The notes under the pieces were generated by a model. The model was not told the origin of the DNA. It saw only the letters and a list, made by a program, of their open reading frames with translations, and made no database searches. From assembly GCA_964490435.1 (NCBI GenBank), contig CAZBCF010000016.1, positions 1-29,493 of the forward strand: a stretch of 29,493 nt of DNA. The letters run 5' to 3'. Made by a program: the position numbers and the translations under genes. Shown piece after piece: positions 1 to 8,437 of this stretch. The DNA is from IMCC26077 sp964490435. Its GTDB lineage: Bacteria; Actinomycetota; Actinomycetes; Nanopelagicales; Nanopelagicaceae. Numbering within the stretch: the stretch's first letter is position 1; each line of letters begins with the position of its first letter.

Positions 1-14
1 TCACCTTTGTTCAT
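1..14 (-). CDS. 5' end of an unidentified gene leaving the window
   Basis: The minus strand shows a strong Shine-Dalgarno sequence (AAGGAGAG, complement of 19-26), then four bases and ATG at 14, giving Met-Asn-Lys-Gly before the window edge. The ribosome site is among the best in the window, so a real start is likely. The product cannot be identified from four codons. It lies 147 bases downstream of the aldehyde dehydrogenase on the same strand and might be co-transcribed with it. In the spacer (15-161) I see no RNA gene and no confident promoter. Confidence 0.6.
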
Positions 15-161
15 GTATCTCTCCTTGCTAGAAGATGGCTTTGGCTTGATAGCTAAGTCGCCAAAAAGCCTTGACTGGAACCATAGCCCCAGAATCGGCC
101 TAATTAGCGGAGATTCCTCACATACCCCGCTCGGGCGTGTTGAAAATGGCTGGTCATAGCC

Positions 162-1556
162 TTACTCGAACTTTCGACTCCCAGCACCGAGGGTAACGGT
201 CCTGATAAACGAGTAAAAAGCCAGACCCTCCTTGCCCTGTTCGCGCTCACCATAGGAGGAATCCTTCGTACCACCCACTGGCGCATGGAAATCAAGTCCA
301 GCAGTGGGTGCGTTGACCTTGACCATGCCAGTCTTTAACGACTGAGCTACGCGAATCGTCGCCTCGAGATCGCGGCCATGAACGCTGCCAGTAAGGCCAA
401 ACCGAACCGCATTTGCTCCATCTATCGCATCACCCACACTCTTGGCTCGAATCACTCCCGCTATCGGGCCGAAAGTCTCTTCTTGATTGAACGGGTCTTC
501 GGGCCCGAGATCAGCAATCAGGGTCGGTGCATAGAACCATCCATCGCGATCGACTGGACCGCCACCAGTGAGCACTTTGCCACCACGAGCGAGGGCACCT
601 TGTGCTGCCGCGGCAACATCGCCGCGAGCGCTATCTGAAATCACAGGCCCAACCAATACACCTTCAGTCGCTGGATCATTGGGTGTCATTTTCTCGACAC
701 CAGCAACAAGCGCTTCCGTGACCTCTTTATAGCGAGCATCATCGCCAACAATGATGATGCGACTTGTGGCAGTGCACTTCTGTCCGGCATAACTCATCGA
801 TGCATTAGAAAGATGCGCAACCGTTAACGCAAGATCTGCATCGGGAAGCACTATTGCCGGATTCTGTCCGCCCATCTCTGCTTGCACTGGCTTACCACAC
901 TTCGCTGCCTGCGCAACGATTTGTGAACCAACTTCAGATGATCCTGTAAACGAAATCACGTCTGCGAATTCAATGATTGCCTGGCCACACTCGGCACCGC
1001 CGACTAGCACTTGGAATAAATCCTTTGGCAGCGATTGCGCAAATATCTCCTCAATTAACTTTGCCACCCCAATTGCCATACCACTTGGTTTCATCACAAC
1101 AGCATTTCCTACGGCGAGCGCAGGGGCTGCCTTCCATACGGGAATCGCAATGGGAAAGTTCCATGGGGTTATCAACCCAGCAACACCATATGGTTCGCGC
1201 ACCGCTAATAGATAACCAGGAGTCGTGGGTGGAATGACGGTTCCGATCGGGTCGATTGCAGCTTGTGCGTTGTAATCCAAAATCGCGATTGCACGCGCCA
1301 CTTCACCTTTTGCCTCAACGATTGGCTTACCGACTTCGCGCGTAATCAACGCAGCCATTTCGGCGCTGCGTGCGCGCAATCCCTCAGCGCAGCCGCGAAG
1401 TGCAGCAGTGCGAGCCATCGCATTCTCACGCCATGATTTCTGTGCGATCCGTGCGCGAAGCACCGCTTCGGCGACCTCAGGGGCAGTGAGCGCCGGGGAT
1501 TCCAGGATGACATCGCTTGGTTTTTGTGGGCTTGTGCTTGTGATTACTCGACTCAT
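162..1556 (-). CDS. NAD(P)-dependent aldehyde dehydrogenase, possibly 2-oxoglutarate semialdehyde type
   Basis: This is a complete 464-residue ALDH-superfamily enzyme, which oxidises an aldehyde to the acid with NAD(P)+ in the cytosol. Visible motifs are PWNFP (Asn133, oxyanion hole), FTGSSEVG (cofactor site, about 203-210), EMGGQNP (general base Glu227) and GQKCTATSR (nucleophile Cys261). The GQ(K/R)CTATSR signature resembles alpha-ketoglutaric semialdehyde (2,5-dioxovalerate) dehydrogenases of sugar-acid degradation; succinate-semialdehyde or benzaldehyde dehydrogenase remain possible. The length is slightly short of the usual 475-500. No Shine-Dalgarno precedes the ATG; instead TAATCT sits six bases upstream, suggesting a leaderless transcript. 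It is divergent from pepP across 62 bases. The family is certain; the substrate is inferred. Confidence 0.9.
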   Translation of the reverse strand: MSRVITSTSPQKPSDVILESPALTAPEVAEAVLRARIAQKSWRENAMARTAALRGCAEGLRARSAEMAALITREVGKPIVEAKGEVARAIAILDYNAQAAIDPIGTVIPPTTPGYLLAVREPYGVAGLITPWNFPIAIPVWKAAPALAVGNAVVMKPSGMAIGVAKLIEEIFAQSLPKDLFQVLVGGAECGQAIIEFADVISFTGSSEVGSQIVAQAAKCGKPVQAEMGGQNPAIVLPDADLALTVAHLSNASMSYAGQKCTATSRIIIVGDDARYKEVTEALVAGVEKMTPNDPATEGVLVGPVISDSARGDVAAAAQGALARGGKVLTGGGPVDRDGWFYAPTLIADLGPEDPFNQEETFGPIAGVIRAKSVGDAIDGANAVRFGLTGSVHGRDLEATIRVAQSLKTGMVKVNAPTAGLDFHAPVGGTKDSSYGEREQGKEGLAFYSFIRTVTLGAGSRKFE

Positions 1557-1562
1557 ACGAGC

Positions 1563-1568
1563 AGATTA
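1563..1568 (-). promoter_or_regulatory. Probable -10 element of a leaderless promoter for the aldehyde dehydrogenase
   Basis: On the minus strand TAATCT (TANNNT type) is followed by GCTCGT and then ATG. This spacing would place transcription initiation at or next to the start codon. No ribosome-binding site is present. A -35 is not convincing (TTTATC about 18 bases upstream). Confidence 0.4.
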
Positions 1569-1618
1569 GCCAAGTTCAGGGGTAGGGATAAACTTGAGTT
1601 GTAGGGGGTTCATCTCAC

Positions 1619-3058
1619 ATGACTTTTGACGGCGATAAACCAGTCACGACCTCCTACGACCTGCCAGTGACCGAACCGCTCCGCGCGCTGATGAGACGAG
1701 GCTGGGGTGAACGAGATAACGAGGTCGCAACCGCCCACGAAAGCGCTCCCTGGTCAAGCGAGCGACGGGCTCGGCTGAGCGCTCGCTTTCCTGGTAAGCG
1801 CCTTCTCATTCCTGCCGGTCAATTCAAAGTTCGGAACAATGATTGTGATTACACCTTCCGAGCCAACTCAGCATTCATCCATCTCACCGGAATGGTTGCT
1901 GGCGATATCGTCCCCGAATCAATCCTGCTCTTTGAACCTACTTCGACCGGCCATGACGTTCTGTTATTTGTCCATCCAATGAATGATCGAAATCTTGAGA
2001 GCTTCTATCGCGATCGCCGCCATGGGGAATTCTGGGTTGGGCGCTATCTATCTCTTGCTGAACTCAAAAAGAAGTATCAGATCAATGCCCGCAACATCAA
2101 AGAACTCGACGAATTCATCCTAACCAAGAAAGAGACGCTAACGCATCGAGGTGAAGATCTAAAATTCGATCACGCTATCTCAGAGCATGAAAAAGATTAT
2201 GAACTCACAATTGCGCTCTCTGAACTACGGCTCATCAAAGACGAATATGAAATTGGCGAGATGCGTAAGGCGGTCAGTGCGACCATTCGGGGGTTTGCCG
2301 ATGTTGTGAGATCTCTCCCCGAGGCAATCTCCCATCCGCGTGGTGAGCGAATTATCGATGGAACTTTCTACAAACGCGCACGAAGTGACGGAAACGAATT
2401 GGGCTATAACACCATTGCGGCTGCAGGTGCGCACGCCTGTGTGCTCCATTGGATTCGAAATGATGGACCTGCACTCGCTGGTGACTTGCTGTTACTCGAC
2501 GCCGGCGTCGAAGTCGAGAGCCATTACACCGCTGACATCACCCGCACCCTTCCAATCAATGGGAAGTTCACAGCAGCGCAACGAGAGATCTATGAAATTG
2601 TGCTTGCCGCACAAGAGGCGGGTATTCGTGCGGTAAAACCAGGGGCTCGATACCGAGACATAAATAATGCCTGCATGAAAGTGCTCGCCGAGGGTCTAGA
2701 ACGTCTTGGCGTACTAACGGTGAGCGCACAAGAATCCATAGATCCCAACGTTGGCTTACATCGTCGCTGGAGCGTGCATGCCTCTGGCCACATGCTTGGT
2801 ATCGATGTTCACGATTGCGCTAAAGCACGCGGTGACCAGTATCTCGATGGTGAATTAACGGTGGGGCATGTGTTAACCGTTGAACCGGGGCTTTATATCC
2901 AGCCGGATGACCTACTTTTTCCGGAGGAATATCGTGGAATTGGCATTCGAATAGAAGATGACGTTTTAGTAACTGAAGATGGCGTAGAAGTGCTTAGCCG
3001 CGAACTTCCGCGCGATCCAGATTCGATTGAATCGTGGATGGCATCACTACTCCATTAA
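1619..3058 (+). CDS. pepP: Xaa-Pro aminopeptidase (aminopeptidase P, M24B)
   Basis: A 479-residue cytosolic metallopeptidase that removes N-terminal residues preceding proline. The N-terminal half is the creatinase/aminopeptidase-P N domain (FRANSAFIHLTG). The C-terminal half is the pita-bread catalytic domain with its dinuclear metal ligands: LLLLDAGVE and HYTADITRT (two Asp), ASGHMLGIDVHD (His), LTVEPGLYI (Glu) and GIRIEDDVLV (Glu). Length is typical for actinobacterial PepP. The ATG at 1619 has an AGGGGG ribosome site about ten bases upstream. The last 65 bases overlap, antisense, the end of the zinc-ribbon gene. It lies divergent from the aldehyde dehydrogenase; in the shared spacer an inverted CAAGTT/AACTTG pair (1571-1576, 1591-1596) is visible. 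Confidence 0.95.
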   Translation: MTFDGDKPVTTSYDLPVTEPLRALMRRGWGERDNEVATAHESAPWSSERRARLSARFPGKRLLIPAGQFKVRNNDCDYTFRANSAFIHLTGMVAGDIVPESILLFEPTSTGHDVLLFVHPMNDRNLESFYRDRRHGEFWVGRYLSLAELKKKYQINARNIKELDEFILTKKETLTHRGEDLKFDHAISEHEKDYELTIALSELRLIKDEYEIGEMRKAVSATIRGFADVVRSLPEAISHPRGERIIDGTFYKRARSDGNELGYNTIAAAGAHACVLHWIRNDGPALAGDLLLLDAGVEVESHYTADITRTLPINGKFTAAQREIYEIVLAAQEAGIRAVKPGARYRDINNACMKVLAEGLERLGVLTVSAQESIDPNVGLHRRWSVHASGHMLGIDVHDCAKARGDQYLDGELTVGHVLTVEPGLYIQPDDLLFPEEYRGIGIRIEDDVLVTEDGVEVLSRELPRDPDSIESWMASLLH

Positions 3059-3197
3059 TCTCTTGATTAGGGACCGGGCAAGGCGCCCCATCGCAACAAT
3101 TGGTCTTCATATGGCAATGCGGGCATAACCAGCGAGTTGCCACCGGATCATAGGCAACGCCGCAGAAATCGCAAGGCATATGATTATTCGCGCTCAC
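2994..3197 (-). CDS. Small zinc-ribbon protein of unknown function
   Basis: A 67-residue protein with CDFCG (from residue 9), then CPHC and NCCDG: two CxxC knuckles plus a Cys pair, a likely zinc ribbon. Similar short 'RWxCPxC...CCxG' proteins are known in actinobacteria; no function is established to my knowledge. It starts with GTG at 3197 just after the second fluoride-channel gene, without a good ribosome site; ATG at 3179 (MPCDFCG) is an alternative start that keeps all cysteines. It is likely the last gene of the sdh-crcB operon. Its 3' end runs 65 bases into the end of pepP on the other strand. The conserved cysteines argue against a chance frame. Confidence 0.7.
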   Translation of the reverse strand: MSANNHMPCDFCGVAYDPVATRWLCPHCHMKTNCCDGAPCPVPNQEINGVVMPSTIQSNLDRAEVRG

Positions 3198-3206
3198 CTA
3201 TATATG

Positions 3207-3542
3207 TTAGCCAGCAAGCGAACGCCCGACCCCTGCAGCCACGATTCCGAATATGAGTGTCGCAAAAAGATTCATGATAAATCTGCGGGGATGGCGCTGA
3301 TCCTTGTTGAGATCTAGTGCAAAAGCTGACCACGTCGTGAAAGCGCCTGCAAAACCAACGCCGAGAATCGCTACTGCATCGATTGAACTCTTCGAGATGA
3401 ATCCCAACAGAAACGAACCGGCCACATTGACCAGCAAAATACCGCCTGGAAATGAGAACCTGCGACGAAACTGATGATCTACGTAATATCGAAGCGGTGC
3501 ACCCACAAACGCACCGATGCTAATGAGTAGCGCCGTATTCAT
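3207..3542 (-). CDS. crcB: Fluoride ion channel subunit CrcB/Fluc (second of pair)
   Basis: A 111-residue, four-helix membrane protein of the Fluc family, which exports toxic F- as dual-topology dimers. It shows GAFVGAPLRYYVD near the N terminus, NVAGSFLLGF (the conserved Asn helix) and GVGFAGAFTTWSAFALD (the TM3 break with the phenylalanine-box region, where Trp replaces a common Phe). It overlaps the previous crcB by four bases (ATGA). The tandem of two diverged copies points to a heterodimeric channel with antiparallel subunits. No fluoride riboswitch is seen before either copy. Confidence 0.93.
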   Translation of the reverse strand: MNTALLISIGAFVGAPLRYYVDHQFRRRFSFPGGILLVNVAGSFLLGFISKSSIDAVAILGVGFAGAFTTWSAFALDLNKDQRHPRRFIMNLFATLIFGIVAAGVGRSLAG

Positions 3543-3883
3543 CGAACACCTGCCCGAATAACTCGAATGAGCGCAAGCGAAAGAAGAAGCGAACCTGCGA
3601 TATAGAGGCCTGCCTGCGCGAGGCTTAGGTCGTACAAAAGAAGCGCGAACGCAGAATATGTCGTGAACCCTCCCGCAAAACCTGGCACCAAGACGAGACG
3701 TTGTTCAGTTGTGAGCGTAAGGCGATACGTGCAAACAGCCGCGACAGCGACACCAAAAAGATTGACGATGAAGGTTGCTAATGCAATCTGCCCAAAGATC
3801 TCGTCAGTGCCATAACGACCCAAGGCACCCACAACCCCACCAACCCCTACCAACAGGAGGTGGCGGAGCTGTGGCGATTCCAC
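3539..3883 (-). CDS. crcB: Fluoride ion channel subunit CrcB/Fluc (first of pair)
   Basis: A 114-residue Fluc-family membrane protein with LLLVGVGGVVGALGRY in helix 1, IVNLFGV in helix 2 and GFAGGFTTYSAFA at the TM3 break (Tyr in place of a common Phe). It is clearly diverged from its neighbour, as expected for the two halves of a heterodimeric F- channel. The GTG start at 3883 directly follows the sdhB stop codon; the GAGG within the sdhB end (about 11 bases upstream) may serve as ribosome site. It is therefore transcribed, and probably translationally coupled, with succinate dehydrogenase. Confidence 0.93.
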   Translation of the reverse strand: MESPQLRHLLLVGVGGVVGALGRYGTDEIFGQIALATFIVNLFGVAVAAVCTYRLTLTTEQRLVLVPGFAGGFTTYSAFALLLYDLSLAQAGLYIAGSLLLSLALIRVIRAGVR

Positions 3884-4645
3884 TTAAGAAATATCCTCGC
3901 GCTTACGAATCTTCGAACCCAACCAGCGAACTGGATCGTACTTCACATCAACTACCCGCTCTTTCATCGGAATGATCGCGTTATCGGTGATGCGAATATG
4001 TTCGGGGCACACTTCAGTGCAGCACTTAGTGATGTTACACATTCCTAGACCATGGTTCTCTTGCGCGGTTCGCTTACGATTTCGCAACGTATCTAATGGG
4101 TGCATATCTAGTTCTGCTATCCGGATGAAGAAACGCGGACCAGCAAAGGATTTCTTGTTCTCTTCGTGATCGCGAATGACATGGCAAGTATCTTGACAAA
4201 GGAAGCATTCGATACACTTCCGGAACTCTTGGCTGCGTTCGACATCTATCTGTTCCATTCGCGCTTCGCCCGGCTTCAAATTTGCTGGCGGCGCATATGC
4301 AGGAATCTCCATCGCTTTCTTGTAATTGAAAGAGACATCAGTGACTAAATCTCGAATAACCGGAAAGGCGCGAAGTGGGGTGACCGTGATGGTTTCGCCC
4401 TCCTCGAACATATTCATCCGAGTCATACATGCAAGACGTGGCTTGCCATTGATTTCCATCGAGCAAGAGCCGCACTTTCCTGCTTTGCAATTCCAACGCA
4501 CCGCAAGATCCGGGAGTTGGGTAGCCTGAACGCGATGAATCACATCAAGTACAACTTCACCCTCGTTAGCCTCGACGGTGACGGTGTGGAAATCGCCACC
4601 ATTCTTGTTACCTCGCCAGATGCGTAGGTTAATTGGACGTGCCAT
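3884..4645 (-). CDS. sdhB: Succinate dehydrogenase iron-sulfur subunit
   Basis: This 253-residue subunit carries electrons from the SdhA flavin to the membrane subunit in complex II. Cluster ligands are visible: [2Fe-2S] CKAGKCGSC plus C73 (C53, C58, C61, C73); [4Fe-4S] CIECFLCQDTC (C144, C147, C150, C154); and the third cluster in CNITKCCTEVCPEHI (C203, C208, C209, C213). The start of the protein (LRIWRG, then GGDFHTV) resembles the actinobacterial Sdh1 type. The ATG overlaps the sdhA stop by one base (TAATG), showing tight coupling. All expected cysteines are present, so the subunit should be functional. Confidence 0.97.
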   Translation of the reverse strand: MARPINLRIWRGNKNGGDFHTVTVEANEGEVVLDVIHRVQATQLPDLAVRWNCKAGKCGSCSMEINGKPRLACMTRMNMFEEGETITVTPLRAFPVIRDLVTDVSFNYKKAMEIPAYAPPANLKPGEARMEQIDVERSQEFRKCIECFLCQDTCHVIRDHEENKKSFAGPRFFIRIAELDMHPLDTLRNRKRTAQENHGLGMCNITKCCTEVCPEHIRITDNAIIPMKERVVDVKYDPVRWLGSKIRKREDIS

Positions 4646-6534
4646 TAGTTGGACCCGCCTTTCATTCCGGCTAACTCTTCTTCAGTGAAATACTTTGACA
4701 ACTCACTCTTATCGAAGAGGCTCGAGAGTTCGTCCGGAAGCAACTTCGCACGCAGCTGCTCACACTTGATCGAATCCCCATCAACCGAGGTGACATTGTT
4801 GACCTGACGCCACTTCGAATCCATCTTGGGGAAATCTTCACGAGTATGGCCCCCGCGCGATTCTTCACGGACGAGTGCCGAGCGCGCCATCGCTTCAGAA
4901 ACAAGAAGCATGTTCTCAAGATCAAGCGCAAGATGGAATCCGGGATTGAATTCACGCCCGCCAGTGACTGAAACGTTCTTGATTCGCGCTCTGAAGGCTT
5001 TTAACTTCTCAAGGGATTCTGACAATTCATTCTTTGTACGAATGATGCCAACGAGATCATTGGTGGTCTGCTGCAACTCATGATGAATCGTGTATGGATT
5101 CTCACCACCGGTCCGAGTAAAGGGCGCATTCAAACGCTCTTGCGCCTTTTTCACAGTTGCATCCGAAAGCGAGGGCTTAACTGGAGTGTTCTGTAAGTAG
5201 GCAACTGCTCCCATTCCGGCTCGACGTCCAAAGACCAACAAGTCAGAGAGTGAGTTTCCACCAAGACGGTTCGAGCCGTGCATACCACCGGCGACTTCAC
5301 CCGCGGCAAAGAGCCCGTGCACGCCAACTGTCGCAGCAGTATCTGGGTCTACTTGGACACCGCCCATCACATAGTGGCAGGTTGGGCCAACCTCCATGGG
5401 TTGTTCGGTGATGTCCACATCGGCTAATTCTTTGAATTGATGCCACATGCTAGGTAGCCGGCGTTTGATCTCATCGGCTGGAAGTCGCTTCGAAACATCA
5501 AGGAAAACTCCTCCATGTGGTGAACCACGACCGGCTTTAACCTCAGAGTTAATGGCGCGAGCGACCTCATCACGAGGTAATAACTCCGGCGGACGGCGAT
5601 TGTTGGCTTGATCCTTGTACCAACGATCTGCCTCTGCTTCGGTGTCCGCATATTTATCTTTGAATACCTCGGGAATGTAGTCGAACATAAATCGTCGGCC
5701 TTCAGAGTTGGTGAGCACGCCACCATCACCGCGAACTGATTCAGTGACAAGGATTCCACGGACTGAAGGTGGCCACACCATTCCAGTTGGATGGAATTGG
5801 ACGAATTCCATATCAATTAATTTGCTGCCAGCGCGAAGTGCTAGAGCGTGACCATCACCGGTACCTTCCCAGGAATTACTGGTCACCTTGAAACTCTTTC
5901 CAATTCCACCAGTTGCGAGAATTACCGCGCCAGCCTCAAAGAGCAACTCAGATCCGCTCTCGCGACGATAACCATAGACACCTGCGGCCTTGCCATCTTC
6001 GACAAGTACATCGGTAATGGTGACTTCAGCAAAGACCCGAATGTGAGATTCCATATCTCCATGGTTTTTACCATCTTGCTGTTGGAGCGCAACGATTCGT
6101 TGTTGCATCGTGCGAATCAACTCGAGTCCAGTGCGATCACCGACGTGAGCAAGTCGTGGATATTCATGGCCACCAAAGTTGCGCTGCGAAATCTTTCCTT
6201 CTTGGGTGCGATCAAAGAGCGCACCCCACATCTCAAGTTCCCAGACTCGCTCAGGGGATTCCTTGGCGTGCAACTCAGCCATTCGCCAGTTATTGAGGAA
6301 CTTGCCGCCACGCATGGTGTCGCGGAAATGAACCTGCCAGTTATCTGATGAATTCACATTACCCATTGCAGCGGCAATTCCACCCTCTGCCATAACAGTA
6401 TGTGCTTTTCCAAAAAGTGACTTACAGATAATCGCGACTTTAAAGCCTGCTTCGCGAGCCTCAACAGCAGCGCGCAGCCCCGCACCACCGGCACCTACGA
6501 CGACTACATCGTATGAATAACGTTCGATACTCAT
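4645..6534 (-). CDS. sdhA: Succinate dehydrogenase flavoprotein subunit
   Basis: A 629-residue catalytic subunit oxidising succinate to fumarate (TCA cycle/respiration). It has the FAD dinucleotide fold VVVGAGGAGLRAA (about 11-23), the covalent-FAD histidine in AHTVMAEGG (His45), the substrate-loop FVQFHPTG, the LLPRDEVAR catalytic arginine segment, HYVMGGV and GNSLSDLLVFGRRAG. Length and order (C-A-B) fit actinobacterial complex II with a single large membrane subunit. The gene sits 19 bases after sdhC. Long open frames on the opposite strand (for example 5848-6348) are shadows of this gene. Confidence 0.97.
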   Translation of the reverse strand: MSIERYSYDVVVVGAGGAGLRAAVEAREAGFKVAIICKSLFGKAHTVMAEGGIAAAMGNVNSSDNWQVHFRDTMRGGKFLNNWRMAELHAKESPERVWELEMWGALFDRTQEGKISQRNFGGHEYPRLAHVGDRTGLELIRTMQQRIVALQQQDGKNHGDMESHIRVFAEVTITDVLVEDGKAAGVYGYRRESGSELLFEAGAVILATGGIGKSFKVTSNSWEGTGDGHALALRAGSKLIDMEFVQFHPTGMVWPPSVRGILVTESVRGDGGVLTNSEGRRFMFDYIPEVFKDKYADTEAEADRWYKDQANNRRPPELLPRDEVARAINSEVKAGRGSPHGGVFLDVSKRLPADEIKRRLPSMWHQFKELADVDITEQPMEVGPTCHYVMGGVQVDPDTAATVGVHGLFAAGEVAGGMHGSNRLGGNSLSDLLVFGRRAGMGAVAYLQNTPVKPSLSDATVKKAQERLNAPFTRTGGENPYTIHHELQQTTNDLVGIIRTKNELSESLEKLKAFRARIKNVSVTGGREFNPGFHLALDLENMLLVSEAMARSALVREESRGGHTREDFPKMDSKWRQVNNVTSVDGDSIKCEQLRAKLLPDELSSLFDKSELSKYFTEEELAGMKGGSN

Positions 6535-6553
6535 TTAATAGGCCTCGATTTTC

Positions 6554-7354
6554 TCAGAAGAAGAAGTAGTTCGTGATTGCGCCAGTTGAAACCAGACGAA
6601 CGTATAGATCAGCGAGCGCCACACCGAAAAGTGAGACCCAAGCGAATTTTGCGTGATGGTGATTAAGGATTGAGATGCGTGTCCACAGTTTGTAACGAAG
6701 TGGATGCTTCGAGAAATGGCGAAGTCGACCACCAACTGTGTGTCTACAGGTATGGCACGAGAGCGAATAGAGCCAGAGCAGCGTTGCATTCGCAAGTAAG
6801 ACCAACGTGCCAACGCTCATGCCAAACCCACCGTTTGGTCCATGGAAGGCCAGGAATGCGTCGTACGTCAAAATCACGTTGAACACCAATCCGGCGTAGA
6901 AGAACCAGCGGTGTCCGTTCTGCAAGATCAGCGGCTGCTTAGTCTCTCCTGAGTATTTCTTGTGGGGTTCAGCCACCGCGCATGCCGGAGGTGATTGCCA
7001 GAAGGATCGATAGTACGCCTTGCGATAGTAGTAACAGGTAAGGCGGAATCCGAGCGGAAAGATCAAGATCAATAGCGCTGGCGAAATCGCAAATCCCCAG
7101 AGAGAAGCCGGCGCGAGTGATCCGAAGAGTTGCGAACCTGGTACACAGGCATCAGAGAGGCACGGTGAATAGAAAGGTGAGATCAGTTCACCCTTCTCGA
7201 CAAAATAATGTTTGTTCTCGAACGCGCGGAATGTCGCATAGATAATGAAACTGACGAGCACGAGAACTGTTGCCGCAGGTTGCAACCACCAACGATCCGT
7301 TCGAAGCGTGCGCTCTGCTATCGAAGCTCGGTGTTCAGCGTGAACTCCCGCCAT
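6554..7354 (-). CDS. sdhC: Succinate dehydrogenase membrane anchor subunit (single-subunit type)
   Basis: This 266-residue membrane subunit anchors SdhAB and handles quinone/haem electron transfer. About five transmembrane segments are visible: around residues 22-45, 85-110, 150-170, 180-200 and 235-255. Several histidines lie in or near helices, including SLSCHTCRHTVGGR at the end of helix 4 and NHHHAKF before helix 5, compatible with haem ligation. An extra loop between helices 1 and 2 holds two cysteines (PCLSDACVPG). The ATG follows GGTAGGTACAAAG. It is the first gene of the sdhCAB-crcB-crcB-zinc-ribbon operon. A clear promoter was not found in the 144-base leader (7355-7498). Confidence 0.93.
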   Translation of the reverse strand: MAGVHAEHRASIAERTLRTDRWWLQPAATVLVLVSFIIYATFRAFENKHYFVEKGELISPFYSPCLSDACVPGSQLFGSLAPASLWGFAISPALLILIFPLGFRLTCYYYRKAYYRSFWQSPPACAVAEPHKKYSGETKQPLILQNGHRWFFYAGLVFNVILTYDAFLAFHGPNGGFGMSVGTLVLLANATLLWLYSLSCHTCRHTVGGRLRHFSKHPLRYKLWTRISILNHHHAKFAWVSLFGVALADLYVRLVSTGAITNYFFF

Positions 7355-7498
7355 CTTTGTACCTACCCCATATCTCGAGTCGTGCTCTCATCCCTAGTCC
7401 AGCATCGGAATGCCGCTATTTTCTCGCGCTTTTGGGGGTCTACGCCATACAGAGGGTGGGTCCACTCAAGGTGAAGTTGCCCACAGGTGGGAAGGTTC

Positions 7499-7584
7499 TG
7501 GCGGAGGGCGAGGGATTTGAACCCTCGAAGGTTTCCCTTGCCGGTTTTCAAGACCGGTGCACTCGGCCGCTATGCGAGCCCTCC
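7499..7584 (-). tRNA. tRNA-Ser (anticodon UGA)
   Basis: A complete cloverleaf with acceptor stem GGAGGGC/GCCCTCC, anticodon arm CCGGTCTTGAAAACCGG (loop reads TGA), a long variable arm typical of serine tRNA, and T arm CGAGGGTTCAAATCCCTCG. The discriminator is G and CCA is encoded. It lies between the SDR gene and sdhC on the same strand. Downstream, CCCACCTGTGGG could form a short hairpin, but no T-run follows. Confidence 0.96.
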
Positions 7585-7626
7585 ACCTCAAAATCTACCG
7601 GATGTGACGCGAGGGCTGCGAATCAC

Positions 7627-8391
7627 CTACTGAAAAGCCCAGCCTCCATCGCAGAGGATTGACTGACCGGTGATAAACGCGGCATCTGGGCTGACAAGGA
7701 AGGAGATCAGGTTGGCGATATCTACTGGCATACCCAAACGCTTTAGAGATTGCGAATCCAAAATCATCTTATGTAAAGCCGCCACATCACCGTACGCGGC
7801 TTGATCTGGCGTTGTGATCGCACCTGGAAGTATCGAGTTGACTCGGATCTCAGACTCTCCTAATTCACGGGCGAGCACGCGGCCGAACCCAATTAAAGCA
7901 GCCTTTGCCGCAGTGTAGTGACTATTACCTGTCATACCGATTGATACTCTAATCGAAGAGATGTTGATAATGCTTCGATGTGTCTGTGGAATACTGAATT
8001 TATCAAATGCTTTGCAACAGAGAAAAACTCCTTTTAAATTAGTATCGCTCACTTCATCCCACGCTTGCTCAGTAATTTCGCGAAACGTAATCGCTGATGC
8101 AACTGATGTCGCTGCGTTATTCACTAACACACTTGGTGCACCTAGATCTGCTGTGATTGATGCAAACATACGCTCGATCTGATCTGACTTTGACACGTCA
8201 CATTGATAGATCTCTGCTCTGCCACCTGAATCCACAATCTGACTTTTTACACTCAGCGCATCAGCGCGTTCCTTCTCAGAGTAATAATTGATTGCAACCG
8301 GATATCCGTCGGATGCGAGCCGGATTGCGATAGCAGCACCGATGTTTCGAGAGGCGCCCGTGATGATTGCAGAGGTCCTCGGTGAACTCAC
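7627..8391 (-). CDS. Short-chain dehydrogenase/reductase (FabG-like)
   Basis: An NAD(P)-dependent oxidoreductase of the classical SDR family, 254 residues from GTG at 8391. It shows the cofactor motif TGASRNIG (Lys/Arg-type, suggesting NADP(H)), NNAAT, ISSIR (catalytic Ser), YTAAK (catalytic Tyr and Lys) and LPGAITT, with the usual C-terminal ITGQSILCDGGW. The frame stays open upstream to 8625 and an ATG at 8505 would add 38 residues, but that stretch is not SDR-like and would run over a perfect operator-like palindrome and the start of the divergent regulator gene. GAGTAGG upstream supports 8391. It is probably controlled by the divergent IclR protein; the substrate is unknown. Confidence 0.85.
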   Translation of the reverse strand: MSSPRTSAIITGASRNIGAAIAIRLASDGYPVAINYYSEKERADALSVKSQIVDSGGRAEIYQCDVSKSDQIERMFASITADLGAPSVLVNNAATSVASAITFREITEQAWDEVSDTNLKGVFLCCKAFDKFSIPQTHRSIINISSIRVSIGMTGNSHYTAAKAALIGFGRVLARELGESEIRVNSILPGAITTPDQAAYGDVAALHKMILDSQSLKRLGMPVDIANLISFLVSPDAAFITGQSILCDGGWAFQ

Positions 8392-8437
8392 CGGCCTACT
8401 CTGCGACAAATGGTGGCGCACAGCAAGCCTGGAGTCG

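Noticed and set aside
3884..3960. Possible fluoride riboswitch before crcB
   Set aside because: The crcB start directly follows the sdhB stop; the upstream bases are sdhB coding sequence and show no fluoride-aptamer pattern.
5848..6348. 166-codon plus-strand open frame inside sdhA
   Set aside because: Antisense to a fully conserved gene, with no recognisable domain and no ribosome site; a shadow frame.
7475..7498. CCCACCTGTGGG hairpin as a terminator after tRNA-Ser
   Set aside because: The stem is short and no T-run follows on the transcribed strand.
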